The position numbers and the translations under genes are program-made. Below the pieces are notes generated by a model. The model saw only the letters and a list, made by a program, of their open reading frames with translations, ran no database searches and was not told where the DNA came from. Positions 1 through 9,100 of a stretch of 40,380 nt of DNA are shown here, piece by piece (position 1 is the first letter of the stretch; every line of letters begins with the position of its first letter). The DNA is from UBA5109 sp038148755 (GTDB taxonomy: Bacteria; Pseudomonadota; Gammaproteobacteria; Pseudomonadales; Pseudohongiellaceae), in NCBI GenBank assembly GCA_038148755.1, contig JAYQWA010000019.1:1-40380 (forward strand), read 5' to 3'.

Positions 1-872
1 AACATTTCTATAAAATCCAGCATATAGTTACGTAGATAACTTTCGCGACGAAAAGCAATACTGGTCGTGCTGTAGTCAAACAAATGGCTAGCATCCAGTG
101 CGATCAAATCCTCATCCCGCTCAGGCTCCCAGGCCATGGAAGCAATAATGCCGACCCCCAGGCCGGAACGGACATAAGTCTTGATGACATCAGCATCGGC
201 AGCAGTCACAACAACATTGGGGATCAGCCCCTGCTTGCTAAATGCTGCATCAAGCTTGGAGCGTCCGGTGAAACCAAACAGATAGGTAATCAGTGGGTAT
301 TGATTGATTAGCGCCAGATCCAGTTTTTCCACACTCGTCAATGGGTGATTTCTGGGTACAAGAATAGAGCGGTTCCAGTGAAAACAAGGCATTAGAATCA
401 AGCCATCGAAGAGTTCCAGAGCTTCAGTGGCAATGGCAAAATCAACCGTGCCATCTGCTGCCATTTGCGATATCTGCATGGGTGTGCCCTGATGCAGATG
501 CAGGGAAACTTTCGGATAGCTCTGTTTAAAGGACTGAATGATACGAGGCAGGACATAGCGTGACTGGGTATGCGTTGTGGCAATGCTTAGACTGCCCTGC
601 TCTTCATTTTTATATTCATCGGCTATTCGGCCAATGGCTTTCACTTTGTTGAGAATTTCGGCTGTTTCAGCCAGGATTTTTTCTCCTGCGGGGGTGACTT
701 GTTGCAGTTGCTTGCCACTGCGGCTGAAAATCTGCACACCCAATTCCTCTTCCAGCAAACGAATCTGTTTACTGATTCCAGGTTGTGAAGTGTACAGCCG
801 GTCTGCAGTATGACTGATATTTAACTGGTTCTGCGCGACTTCCCAGATATAACGCAATTGTTGAAGTTTCAT
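1..872 (-). CDS. cysB: CysB, LysR-type regulator of sulfur assimilation (3' end beyond window)
   Basis: This is a LysR-family transcription factor. It begins MKLQQLRYIWEVAQNQLNIS and continues with a winged helix-turn-helix over about residues 1-60, including the CysB-typical phrase YTSQPGISKQIRLLEEELG. The effector domain carries the CysB signatures ATTHTQSRYVLP, FAIATEAL, HWNRSILVPRNHPL and ATDADVIK-like AADADVIKTYVRSGLGVGIIA. About 290 of the roughly 324 residues usual for CysB are in the window; the C-terminus lies off the left edge. In known relatives the protein activates cysteine biosynthesis and sulfate uptake genes in response to N-acetylserine or O-acetylserine and represses itself. 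Here it is divergent from a TauE/SafE permease, which fits a sulfur function. A perfect 11-bp inverted repeat sits in the shared intergenic region. CysB is chosen over the paralog Cbl on overall resemblance. Confidence 0.93.
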   Translation of the reverse strand, partial: MKLQQLRYIWEVAQNQLNISHTADRLYTSQPGISKQIRLLEEELGVQIFSRSGKQLQQVTPAGEKILAETAEILNKVKAIGRIADEYKNEEQGSLSIATTHTQSRYVLPRIIQSFKQSYPKVSLHLHQGTPMQISQMAADGTVDFAIATEALELFDGLILMPCFHWNRSILVPRNHPLTSVEKLDLALINQYPLITYLFGFTGRSKLDAAFSKQGLIPNVVVTAADADVIKTYVRSGLGVGIIASMAWEPERDEDLIALDASHLFDYSTTSIAFRRESYLRNYMLDFIEM

Positions 873-909
873 CTTATAGGCTCAAATACAATAACGCAGA
901 TAATATAAC

Positions 910-945
910 TAAAAAGAATAAATATATAAATAAATATTCTTTTTA
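910..945. promoter_or_regulatory. Inverted repeat in the cysB/permease intergenic region, candidate operator
   Basis: TAAAAAGAATA (910-920) and TATTCTTTTTA (935-945) form a perfect 11-bp inverted repeat around a 14-bp A/T spacer. It lies 38 bp upstream of cysB and 30 bp upstream of the permease start, so it could control both. CysB autoregulation is established in enterobacteria, but its sites are poorly conserved, so assigning this repeat to CysB is inference. Confidence 0.4.
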
Positions 946-974
946 AATATATAAGACTCCCCTAAGATGCCGCC

Positions 975-1781
975 ATGGAATTACTCTTGCTTATCATTTC
1001 AGGGGCGCTGGTTGGTTTCGCTATTGGCCTGACCGGTGTTGGTGGCGGTTCTTTAATGACCCCCATTCTCCTGCTTTTTAATTATCCTGTTGCGATAGCC
1101 ATAGGCACTGACCTGCTTTATGCAGCGATTACCAAAGCCAGTGGCATGTATTTCCACCACCGTCATGGCCACGTTGACTGGCGTACTGTGGGCTTACTTG
1201 CCGCCGGTAGCATTCCGTTATCCATAATCATCAATGTTTTCATTATTGATGAAACGCTCAGGGACAATGAGAATTTCTCTGCTTTTCTCAGCAGTTTTTT
1301 AGGCGTTATGTTGATTTTGACGGCGATGGTGATGATTTTTAACCGCTCAATCCAACGCCGCTTGCAGAATGAAGAAGGTATCAAACAAAATAGTTTCTAT
1401 CTTTTAGTCAAAAGGCACCGGTCAATCTTTGTTTTATTACTGGGTATGATTCTGGGTATCTGTGTAACCCTGTCCTCAGTTGGCGCAGGAGCCTTTGGCG
1501 CTGCCATTTTATTTATGCTTTTCCCGAGCTGGCCGGCCAAACATGTTGTCGGAAGCGATATCGCACATGCTGTACCACTGACCTTGGTAGCAGGCTTGGG
1601 CTATTTGTTTAATGGCCTGGTAGATTACAGTCTTTTGCTGGCGCTGGTGCTTGGTTCTCTGCCGGGTATTTATCTGGGAACCCGGCTAGGTTCTGTCTTG
1701 CCGGAAAAGTTCCTGAGAGTTGTATTGATAGCGGTTTTATCCGGCCTTGGACTTTATTTCAGCCTGAATTGGGCTTATTAG
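975..1781 (+). CDS. TauE/SafE-family membrane permease (sulfite/organosulfonate exporter family)
   Basis: This 268-residue protein is almost entirely hydrophobic, with about eight predicted membrane segments. It has the two-half architecture of the TauE/SafE (DUF81, YfcA-like) family. The first half opens with GALVGFAIGLTGVGGGSLMTP and has the conserved GTDLLYAAITKASG. The second half has SSVGAGAFGAAIL and GSDIAHAVPLTLVAGLGYL. Family members are inner-membrane anion permeases linked to export of sulfite or organosulfur compounds; the substrate here is not known. Divergent location next to cysB supports a sulfur role. Its 3' end overlaps the convergent 5'-nucleotidase gene by 23 bp. Confidence 0.88.
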   Translation: MELLLLIISGALVGFAIGLTGVGGGSLMTPILLLFNYPVAIAIGTDLLYAAITKASGMYFHHRHGHVDWRTVGLLAAGSIPLSIIINVFIIDETLRDNENFSAFLSSFLGVMLILTAMVMIFNRSIQRRLQNEEGIKQNSFYLLVKRHRSIFVLLLGMILGICVTLSSVGAGAFGAAILFMLFPSWPAKHVVGSDIAHAVPLTLVAGLGYLFNGLVDYSLLLALVLGSLPGIYLGTRLGSVLPEKFLRVVLIAVLSGLGLYFSLNWAY

Positions 1782-2664
1782 CAATACCGTGAGGGACATG
1801 CCCTGTCGCAACATGCTCACGTGTAGACTCGCAATGCCCCTCCTGATCATCGAAAAATACATCGGCGTTATAAGCCCGTAAAAAGGCACCTTTATCAGAA
1901 CCACCAAGAAACAGGGATTCATCAATCTTGATATCCCAGGCGCGCAAAGTACGAACCACCCTTTCATGGGCAGGCGCCGCTCTGGCGGTTACCAGACAGG
2001 TTCTGATCGGACAGTTATCGACATCAAACTTGCACTGTAGCTGCTGTAGCGCAGCCAGAAAGGGTTTAAAAGGTCCTCCTGACAAAGGTTCACGCGCAGC
2101 TTCGCGTTCACTGCGGGTAAATTCTGCCAGCCCGCTGGATTTGTAGATACGTTCCGCTTCATCTGAAAACAACACGGCGTCGCCGTCAAAGGCAAAACGA
2201 AGTTTGTAGTCTTCAGTATTGGCAATGCTTGAAGGCATGATGGTTGCTGCGGCAATACCATTTTCCAGCGCCTGACGGACATCCCCGCCATCGGTGGACA
2301 GGAATAAGTGGGAGTTAAACGCACTGATATAACGATAAGGACTGGAACCTCCACAAAATGCGGCTTTGCTGATAGCCAGCTTATGATGCTCTATAGAGTT
2401 GAAAATACGCAGTCCGGTATCGGCAGTATTGCGTGAAAGCAGTATGACTTCGACCTGCTCCCGCTCCAGTAGCGTATTAATATGCAGAAGTTTTTTTACC
2501 AGATTAAAGGCATCGCCAGGGGCCAGGGGTTCATCTTCCCGGTCAATCTGGTATTGGCGATAAGCTTCCACCCCCTGATGCTCATAAACTTCATGACTTT
2601 CATTAAGGTTAAACAGTGCCCTGGATGAAATGGCAACAGTGAGTTTTTCGGGTTGTTGAGTCAT
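1759..2664 (-). CDS. 5'-nucleotidase, cytosolic type I family (Pfam 5_nucleotid-like)
   Basis: This 301-residue cytoplasmic protein resembles the bacterial relatives of mammalian cytosolic 5'-nucleotidase I. Recognisable blocks are the N-terminal AISSRALFNLNESHEVYE, the middle LLSRNTADTGLRIFNSIEHH, then FCGGSSPYRYISAFNSHLFLS, and the phosphatase-like FDGDAVLFSDEAE near residues 155-167. The family dephosphorylates nucleoside 5'-monophosphates, consistent with a HAD-type DxD motif. The start is ATG at 2664. It is the last gene of a tight leftward set pdxJ-msrA-nucleotidase, 12 bp after msrA. The 3' end overlaps the convergent permease gene by 23 bp. Substrate preference cannot be read from the sequence. 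Confidence 0.85.
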   Translation of the reverse strand: MTQQPEKLTVAISSRALFNLNESHEVYEHQGVEAYRQYQIDREDEPLAPGDAFNLVKKLLHINTLLEREQVEVILLSRNTADTGLRIFNSIEHHKLAISKAAFCGGSSPYRYISAFNSHLFLSTDGGDVRQALENGIAAATIMPSSIANTEDYKLRFAFDGDAVLFSDEAERIYKSSGLAEFTRSEREAAREPLSGGPFKPFLAALQQLQCKFDVDNCPIRTCLVTARAAPAHERVVRTLRAWDIKIDESLFLGGSDKGAFLRAYNADVFFDDQEGHCESTREHVATGHVPHGIANKPNSG

Positions 2665-2676
2665 AGTCTAATTGTA

Positions 2677-3318
2677 CTAGTAACACACGCCGGTACCACC
2701 CAGACCACAATATCCGCCTGGATTTTTTGCCAGATATTGCTGGTGATAATCTTCTGCATAAAAAAACTGAGTGGCCGCTTTTATTTCAGTTGTTATGGCT
2801 GCATAAGCCTGTTTTTGCAGCTGATCCTGATAATGGACTTTGGACTGTTCTGCCTGTTGTATCTGCGCATCAGAATAAGTGTATATAGCTGAACGATATT
2901 GGGTTCCCCGGTCATTGCCCTGACGCATGCCCTGGGTCGGATCATGCGATTGCCAGAATTCTTCAAGTAACTTTTCATACGATATCTGTATCGGATCAAA
3001 AGCCAGCCAGACTACTTCCGCATGGCCGGTTTGCCCGCTACACACTTCTTCATAGCTTGGATTGGCAGTGTAACCACCGGCATAACCAACTGCAGTGGTA
3101 TAAACTCCCGGCAAGTTCCAGAAATGTCTTTCAGCGCCCCAAAAACAGCCCAGGCCAAACATTGCCTGTGACAGACCTTGCTCGGCTAGTTCATCGGCAG
3201 ATAACTTCAAGGGTGTGTTCAGAACCACATGCTTGGGGGCAACCGGTATGACATTCGAACGTCCCGGCAAGGCCTTATCTTCGCTGACAAGAATTTCCTT
3301 ATTAAAGATATGCAACAT
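2677..3318 (-). CDS. msrA: Peptide-methionine (S)-S-oxide reductase MsrA
   Basis: This enzyme reduces methionine-S-sulfoxide in proteins and free methionine, repairing oxidative damage. The catalytic motif GCFWGAE is present with the nucleophilic cysteine at residue 58. It is followed by the conserved VGYAGGYTANPSYEEVCSGQTGHAEVV, FWQSHDPTQGMRQGNDRGTQYRSAIY and the C-terminal GGYCGLGGTGVCY. That tail carries the resolving and recycling cysteines. The length of 213 residues matches E. coli MsrA (212). A good ribosome binding site (AGAGG) precedes ATG 3318. The gene follows pdxJ by 12 bp and precedes the nucleotidase by 12 bp, so the three are probably cotranscribed. Confidence 0.96.
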   Translation of the reverse strand: MLHIFNKEILVSEDKALPGRSNVIPVAPKHVVLNTPLKLSADELAEQGLSQAMFGLGCFWGAERHFWNLPGVYTTAVGYAGGYTANPSYEEVCSGQTGHAEVVWLAFDPIQISYEKLLEEFWQSHDPTQGMRQGNDRGTQYRSAIYTYSDAQIQQAEQSKVHYQDQLQKQAYAAITTEIKAATQFFYAEDYHQQYLAKNPGGYCGLGGTGVCY

Positions 3319-3330
3319 GTTGAGACCTCT

Positions 3331-4059
3331 TCAAGTTTTACAGATGGCCAGGTAACGGGTAACCACCTGCTCAATGCCCTGATCGATACATTCTATGATC
3401 AAAGCGTGTCCTATGGACACTTCAAGAATATCAGGAATGCTTAGAAAATCTGGCAGGTTCTGCAGGTTTAAATCGTGACCGGCATTCACCCCGAGACCGA
3501 GTTCCTGTGCCCTGCCTGCGACCTTGCGGTAGCTGTCCAAAACTGCACTGGCCTTACCTGCAAGGAAAGCTTTGGCGTAGGCTTCAGTATAAAGTTCTAT
3601 TCGGTCAGTACCACTCTGGGCAGCAAGCTCCACTTGTCTGACATCTGGATCCAGAAATGCCGCCACTCGAATTCCCGTATTTTTTAATCGTGTTATCAGT
3701 GGCTTTAGCATTTCCATACTTTGGCTAAATTCCCAGCCATGATCTGAAGTTAATTGATCCTCTGCATCCGGCACCAGTGTACATTGCGTCGGTTGGCAGT
3801 CTTCCACTAACTGTATGAAAGCTGCTGATGGATAACCTTCAATATTAAATTCAACTTGCGGAAAGTTTTTCAGCATATCAGCCAGTTCATAAGCATCGCG
3901 TTTTGTAATATGACGTTCATCCGGGCGCGGATGAATGGTGATACCCTGCACGCCCAGTTCTATAAAACGTTGAGCATATCCCAGCAAATCAGGAAAATTG
4001 CTTCCCCGGGAATTACGCAAAAGAGCCAGTTTATTGAGATTAACGCTGAGAGCTGTCAT
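3331..4059 (-). CDS. pdxJ: Pyridoxine 5'-phosphate synthase PdxJ
   Basis: PdxJ condenses 1-deoxy-D-xylulose 5-phosphate with 1-amino-acetone 3-phosphate to make pyridoxine 5'-phosphate, the ring-closing step of the DXP-dependent vitamin B6 route. The 242-residue length equals the family norm. Visible signatures are the N-terminal SVNLNKLALLRNSRGSN, the phosphate-binding and catalytic region GITIHPRPDERHI, FNIEGYPS, CTLVPD, RIELYTEAYA, and GVNAGHDLN near the C-terminus. The start variant NLNK, where many homologs have NIDH, is also found in other marine gammaproteobacteria. It is first gene of the pdxJ-msrA-nucleotidase run and divergent from zntB with a 178-bp gap. Confidence 0.96.
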   Translation of the reverse strand: MTALSVNLNKLALLRNSRGSNFPDLLGYAQRFIELGVQGITIHPRPDERHITKRDAYELADMLKNFPQVEFNIEGYPSAAFIQLVEDCQPTQCTLVPDAEDQLTSDHGWEFSQSMEMLKPLITRLKNTGIRVAAFLDPDVRQVELAAQSGTDRIELYTEAYAKAFLAGKASAVLDSYRKVAGRAQELGLGVNAGHDLNLQNLPDFLSIPDILEVSIGHALIIECIDQGIEQVVTRYLAICKT

Positions 4060-4237
4060 AGAAAATAGCTTTAAAAATCATTCGCTAATTCTAAGTTATT
4101 TGCACGGATAAAACAGCTAATGATGAAGTCTTGATACATTATGTTTTCTAAATCTTGTTGGTTGTATTGATAGACTCTGCAACAGATATGACATAGTCTA
4201 AGCTGAACAAGAGTTAGCACTGGGCGGTATTTTCAGG

Positions 4238-5212
4238 ATGTCAGATTATAAAAAAATCTTAGAAACTGAATCCTTCGTTTTTGGTTTCGTATTGAACGGT
4301 AATGGTGGCGGCGTATTGCTTGATCAGGCAGAGAACGGCGCCAAACCAGTCTGGTTTCATCTGGATTTTTTAAAGGAAGACTGTAAAGCAAACCTGGAAC
4401 TCCTGGCACTTCCTGAGCATGCAATAGATGGCTTGACCCGACTTGATACACGCCCCCGCACGACTGTCTTTGAAGAAGGTATTTTATTAATTTTGCGTGT
4501 GATTAATTTAAACCCCGGAGAAGATCCCAATGACATGGTGTCACTCAGATTATGGATCGAACATGACAGAGTGATCAGCTTGCGTCATAAACGGGTACTG
4601 TCAGCACAGGATATAAAAGAGGATTTGGTTCAGGGGCACGGGCCTAAGAATATCAATGAAATTGTTGCTGACATTATTGAGCGGGTTGCCGATCGAGTGG
4701 CTGAGTATGTTGATTCTCTGGAAGCGCGTATGGAGAAATTTGAGGTTGAGGTGAATGTTGAAAATATTGTGACAACCCGAACTAATGTGGCAAAAGTCCG
4801 CCGCGAAGCAGCCATGGTGAGACGTTTTCTGGCACCGCAACGGGAAGCACTGGAAGCACTGCATCGCCAAACAAGCTCTTTTTTAACCACAGATTACAAA
4901 CACTATGTGCAGGAGCTCTCTGATCGTATCACCCGCTATGTGGAAGATCTGGATTTAGTCAGAGAAAAAGCCGTTATGTTGCAGGAAGAGCTCCTGAATA
5001 AAATGACTCAGCAACAGAATGATCGCATGTATGTCTTATCCATTATCGCTGCGATTTTTTTGCCGATATCTTTTGTCACGGGTCTGTTCGGAATGAATGT
5101 TGCGGGACTGCCGGGTGTTGAAGAGCCCTTGGGTTTTGCCTATGTTGTAGCCGTCATGCTGGCAGTGGTGGTCGGCACCCTGCTCTATTTTCGTCATAAA
5201 AAGTGGCTATGA
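4238..5212 (+). CDS. zntB: Zinc transporter ZntB (CorA superfamily)
   Basis: This 324-residue protein has a large N-terminal cytoplasmic domain, a long coiled-coil helix region (about residues 140-255) and two C-terminal membrane helices. The CorA-family signature GMN is at the end of the first membrane helix (GLFGMNVAGLPG). The protein ends HKKWL, closely like E. coli ZntB (327 residues, ending RSKWL). Blocks such as WFHLDFL, MVRRFLAPQREALEAL and DRMYVLSIIAAIFLPISFVTGLFG also match ZntB better than magnesium-transporting CorA. ZntB is a homopentameric inner-membrane protein that moves zinc. Its last two codons overlap the stop of the convergent mscS-type gene. Confidence 0.9.
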   Translation: MSDYKKILETESFVFGFVLNGNGGGVLLDQAENGAKPVWFHLDFLKEDCKANLELLALPEHAIDGLTRLDTRPRTTVFEEGILLILRVINLNPGEDPNDMVSLRLWIEHDRVISLRHKRVLSAQDIKEDLVQGHGPKNINEIVADIIERVADRVAEYVDSLEARMEKFEVEVNVENIVTTRTNVAKVRREAAMVRRFLAPQREALEALHRQTSSFLTTDYKHYVQELSDRITRYVEDLDLVREKAVMLQEELLNKMTQQQNDRMYVLSIIAAIFLPISFVTGLFGMNVAGLPGVEEPLGFAYVVAVMLAVVVGTLLYFRHKKWL

Positions 5213-6064
5213 GCCTCGTGTGATTTTCAGCTCTCCATCGAGGTGTACATCTCTTTGCGGGAAGGCAATGACAATATTATTGGCTGCGAAAAGTTCTTCA
5301 ATTTTAAAACGTACATCTGACTTGATGCCACGAAGACCCTTTTCCCCACCAGTATCAATCCAGAAGTAAGCGTCAAAAATAAGGGCATTGTCGCCAAAAT
5401 CTTCAAAAGCAACTTCAGGTAAGGGCTCCTTAAGTACCAATTCATGACCGTTTACAGCCTCATAAATCAATTCTTCTGTCAGTTTTGTTGGTGAACCATA
5501 GGCAACACCTACTCTCACCTGAGCTCGTGCCAGGCGGTCAACCAGCGTCCAGTTAGTCACTGTATTTTCCAGCAGGTGGCTGTTGGGAATCAGCATATGT
5601 ACGCCGTCAGTTCGGCGGATCAGGGTTGAACGCGTGTTAATGGTTTCCACGGTACCTTTAACATCACCCAATTCAAGAAAATCACCGATCCTGATCGGTT
5701 TTTCCCACATTAAAATCCAGCCGGAAATAAAATTATTAATGATGTTCTGTGCACCAAAACCAACACCGATAGCAACAGCACCTGAAACAAAAGCAAAAGC
5801 GCCCAGTGGCACATTTAACAATGCCAGGGTTGTAAAAATTAAAAGCAGTAAGGTGATAATAAAATAGAGTCGTTGAATTAGCAGAATCAAGTCCGGTTCA
5901 AGACCTTTTTGTTTCAATCGGCTGATGATGAAAGCGCTGGATTTTTTGATAAAGTAATACGCCAACCAAACAGCTATGGGAAGCGCTAAAATCTGTAACA
6001 GCGTAAATTCCTGATCCTGTATGCTGAACAGCGTAATAGAGAAAAAATCAATTATTTCCTGCAT
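5207..6064 (-). CDS. MscS-family mechanosensitive channel
   Basis: This 285-residue small-conductance-type channel has three membrane segments (about residues 20-40, 60-85 and 90-125). The pore helix is glycine/alanine rich, GAFAFVSGAVAIGVGFGAQNI. It is followed by the MscS beta-domain sequence KPIRIGDFLELGDVKGTVETIN and RRTDGVHMLIPNSHLLENTVTNW. The C-terminal alpha/beta domain is also present, so it looks complete and close in size to E. coli MscS (286). It opens under hypo-osmotic shock to release solutes. The stop codon is the reverse complement of the penultimate sense codon of zntB, so the two convergent genes share six bases. Confidence 0.92.
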   Translation of the reverse strand: MQEIIDFFSITLFSIQDQEFTLLQILALPIAVWLAYYFIKKSSAFIISRLKQKGLEPDLILLIQRLYFIITLLLLIFTTLALLNVPLGAFAFVSGAVAIGVGFGAQNIINNFISGWILMWEKPIRIGDFLELGDVKGTVETINTRSTLIRRTDGVHMLIPNSHLLENTVTNWTLVDRLARAQVRVGVAYGSPTKLTEELIYEAVNGHELVLKEPLPEVAFEDFGDNALIFDAYFWIDTGGEKGLRGIKSDVRFKIEELFAANNIVIAFPQRDVHLDGELKITRGS

Positions 6065-6153
6065 GGTTTCACGTGTTACGAGTTACTAAAACAAACTAAA
6101 AAGATAAGAAGGAGCATAGGGCTAAACATAAGACAGAGCAACTGAAAACGCTT

Positions 6154-9100
6154 TTATTTTTCTATGGTAAAGGTCATATCAATACTTTGGCTTATGCCAC
6201 TCTCTACCTCAAGTCTGAGCCGGTCATTCAGTATATAGTCCAGAGAAAGTATTGATTCTTTCTCGTATAAGCCTATCTCATAATTCATAAATATATTAGG
6301 CGTTAAATATTTACCCAGGCCAAGAGTACTTTGTTGCAGGTCTGCCTGACTGTTTAAAGCCAGCGCATCCAGGCCTAATTGGTTGCGAATGGTATCGGTG
6401 ATGCCGCCCTGCCCTCTGTTTATACCCAGACTGGTTATTGCGCCAAGCAAATTATTCTGGTCTACACTGTCGGTATCATTAAAAGATTTTCCGGTGATCA
6501 AAATGGAAAGAATTTCACTGTCAGGCAGTGTTGGTGTCGAAAAAAGCTGACTTTGCATATTAAGCAAGGTGCCGTTTATCTGAACGCCTGCCTGGATATT
6601 GCTACCCTGACGGTAAGCGCGTATATCCAGCGCCGGGTTAGCCAGATTGCCAAAAAATATTAATTTACCATTAGAAACGTCAAGGCTTTGTCCATAGATT
6701 TCATAATTACCTTGGCTAATGGAGATGTCACCATAAGTCAGCAATGGCCTGTTAAGTTCCTGCTGAGCCTGCAGCTCACCATTCAGCATCAAATCAAGTC
6801 CAAGCCCCTGGAAATGCACATTCTCTCCCAGAATTAAATCAAGATTTGCAGTAACAGGAATTTCTCTGATATTTCCAAGACTTGAGTTATTTACAAGTCG
6901 GGATTGTTCAGGTGGCGCGTTGACAATCACGACATCACGCGAAACATTGGTCCCTTCATTAAGTAATACTGTGGTGTTTTCACGAATGTCCAATTCCATT
7001 TCCGGCACAACAACTGTTCCTTGTAAATCAAGAATATCAGCCTCGTAACTTAGTCGAATATCGGGGCTTATCAGTATTTTTGTGCCTGGATTATTAATCA
7101 AGGTGAAATTCTGACCCTGCAAATCGAGCTGAAAATTGCGTGCGCTGCTATACAAAGAGTCAGCATTGCCAATGAGCTCAAGCTCGCCATTACCTGATCT
7201 TGCACTGGCATTGATAAGCAGCTCCTGAGCAGCATTGCTGGAGAACTCTATTGTGACCTGATCAGGATTAATGCCATATTCCGGCATTTCAAAACGTCCA
7301 TTTTGCAATTGTAAATTGCTGATAAATTTTGGCTGATCAATAGTGCCTGACAGTTGCAAATCACCAGATAATTCACCACGTGTATTACGAATATCCGGCA
7401 ATAACGCTTCCAACCAATCCAACCTGGAAAAATTAAGCCGCAAATCGCCCTGCAGATTTTCTGCTGCATCCATGCTTGCTGTAAAATTAAAATCACCCTG
7501 CACATCCAGTCCGGTATTCTCCAGGTGATAAACACTGAGGTTAGCATTGCCTGTTAAGTTATTATTATCACGAGCAAGCCCCAGGTCGTTTGTTGTAATT
7601 GCAAAAGTTCTGATATCAGGTTGCACACTTTGATTGTCGTCTTCCTGAGCTAAAAACAAATTTAATTCCAACGCCTCGGTTTGCAAATCGAGTATAAAAT
7701 CTGCTTGTTGTAACGCAGTCGTACTGCCTTCTGCACGTAATTCAGCCGTCAGAGTGCCCCGCGTGAAAGTGTTTTGTGGGAGATAAAAATCCCGGCTGTT
7801 CTGTAAATCTGTCAGTTTGCCTGGCTTGCTGGAAAAAATTTGATTTAACTCGGCATTATCAAGTTGAGTCATTATTTCTGCAGTATTCAGATAAACCAGT
7901 GGGAAATCATTCAGCTCGGCATTAAAGGTGAACGCCTGGTCAAGAACATTGCCATTTAAGCAAAGTTCAGCATCGAGATAAGACCAGCAATGTGGTGAAA
8001 TAGTAACGGCACCTGTTGTCAGCATTACCTCCATTGGGTTTTGTAATTGCCAGTGACCATAACCAATATCGAATATGCTGTTCTGAACATTAGCCTCCCA
8101 GCTGTTATTTGTATATGCGCCGTCAAAAGCAAGTTGAACGTCAAGGTCTTCATCGGCGAGCGATAGTTCTCCGTGGTGCTCAGACAGGCTGCCATTCAGA
8201 TTAAGCAAGGTTTCTCTAGCCCTTAATTGGGTTCCTGCGATATCGGCATCAAGATTGTTGGCAGAGAAACTGAATTGATAATTTTCCTGTCTGGTCAATA
8301 TGTCAGCACGCAGGTTTTTCAACCGAAGCTGAATTCCATCTGTTAGATAATGCAGATTATCAGCCTGTAATGAACCACTGATAATCGGATTATCGACTTC
8401 GCCACTGATTACCCCACTCCCCTGAATTTCACCATTTAATGCTGGCAACCAGACTGCCAGATCTGGAGCATCTATTAACCAGTCAACAGATAGGGTTTCA
8501 GCGATACTGCCACTCAAATTCAGTCTGTTATTGTTGGTAACAATAAGCAGGTCGATGCTACTTAGGGTATTATCATTGAAATTTATTTCTCCTGAGGCAG
8601 TAAGCTCATAGTTATTTAGATTTGCATCCAGAAAAGACAGCCTTAGTGCAGAGTCGCCTGTGCCATCCAGATAAAAACTGCCGCCACCATTAACATCACT
8701 TAGCACAAAAGCATCCAGATAATTATCCAGTTGCAGTTCATTGAGCTGCCAGTCAGCTTCAAAGGAAAAGGGCTGCGTAGTGAGTTCGGCGACTGCAACA
8801 AGATTGATTTCAGGGCTGTTCACTGAAATGGTTTCAAAATTCAGCAAGTTATTTTCGTACTCTCCAGATAATAAAAGCGCTATGGGTGAAAATTGCTCAG
8901 ACTGCAGACTTAGATCAGCATCTAAGAAGATCAGTTCTGTCGAGCCATGAGTTAACAGCGTTCCTGTGACTGAAGAAATTATTTGCGGGAGAGGCGTTAA
9001 ATCTGACAGGTTTCCCAGACTGTGTTCAAAAGAAAAATTAAGGCCGGTTCCATCAACAATTCCGGTAGATAGATTGCCGTTACTTGCCATTTGTATTGGT

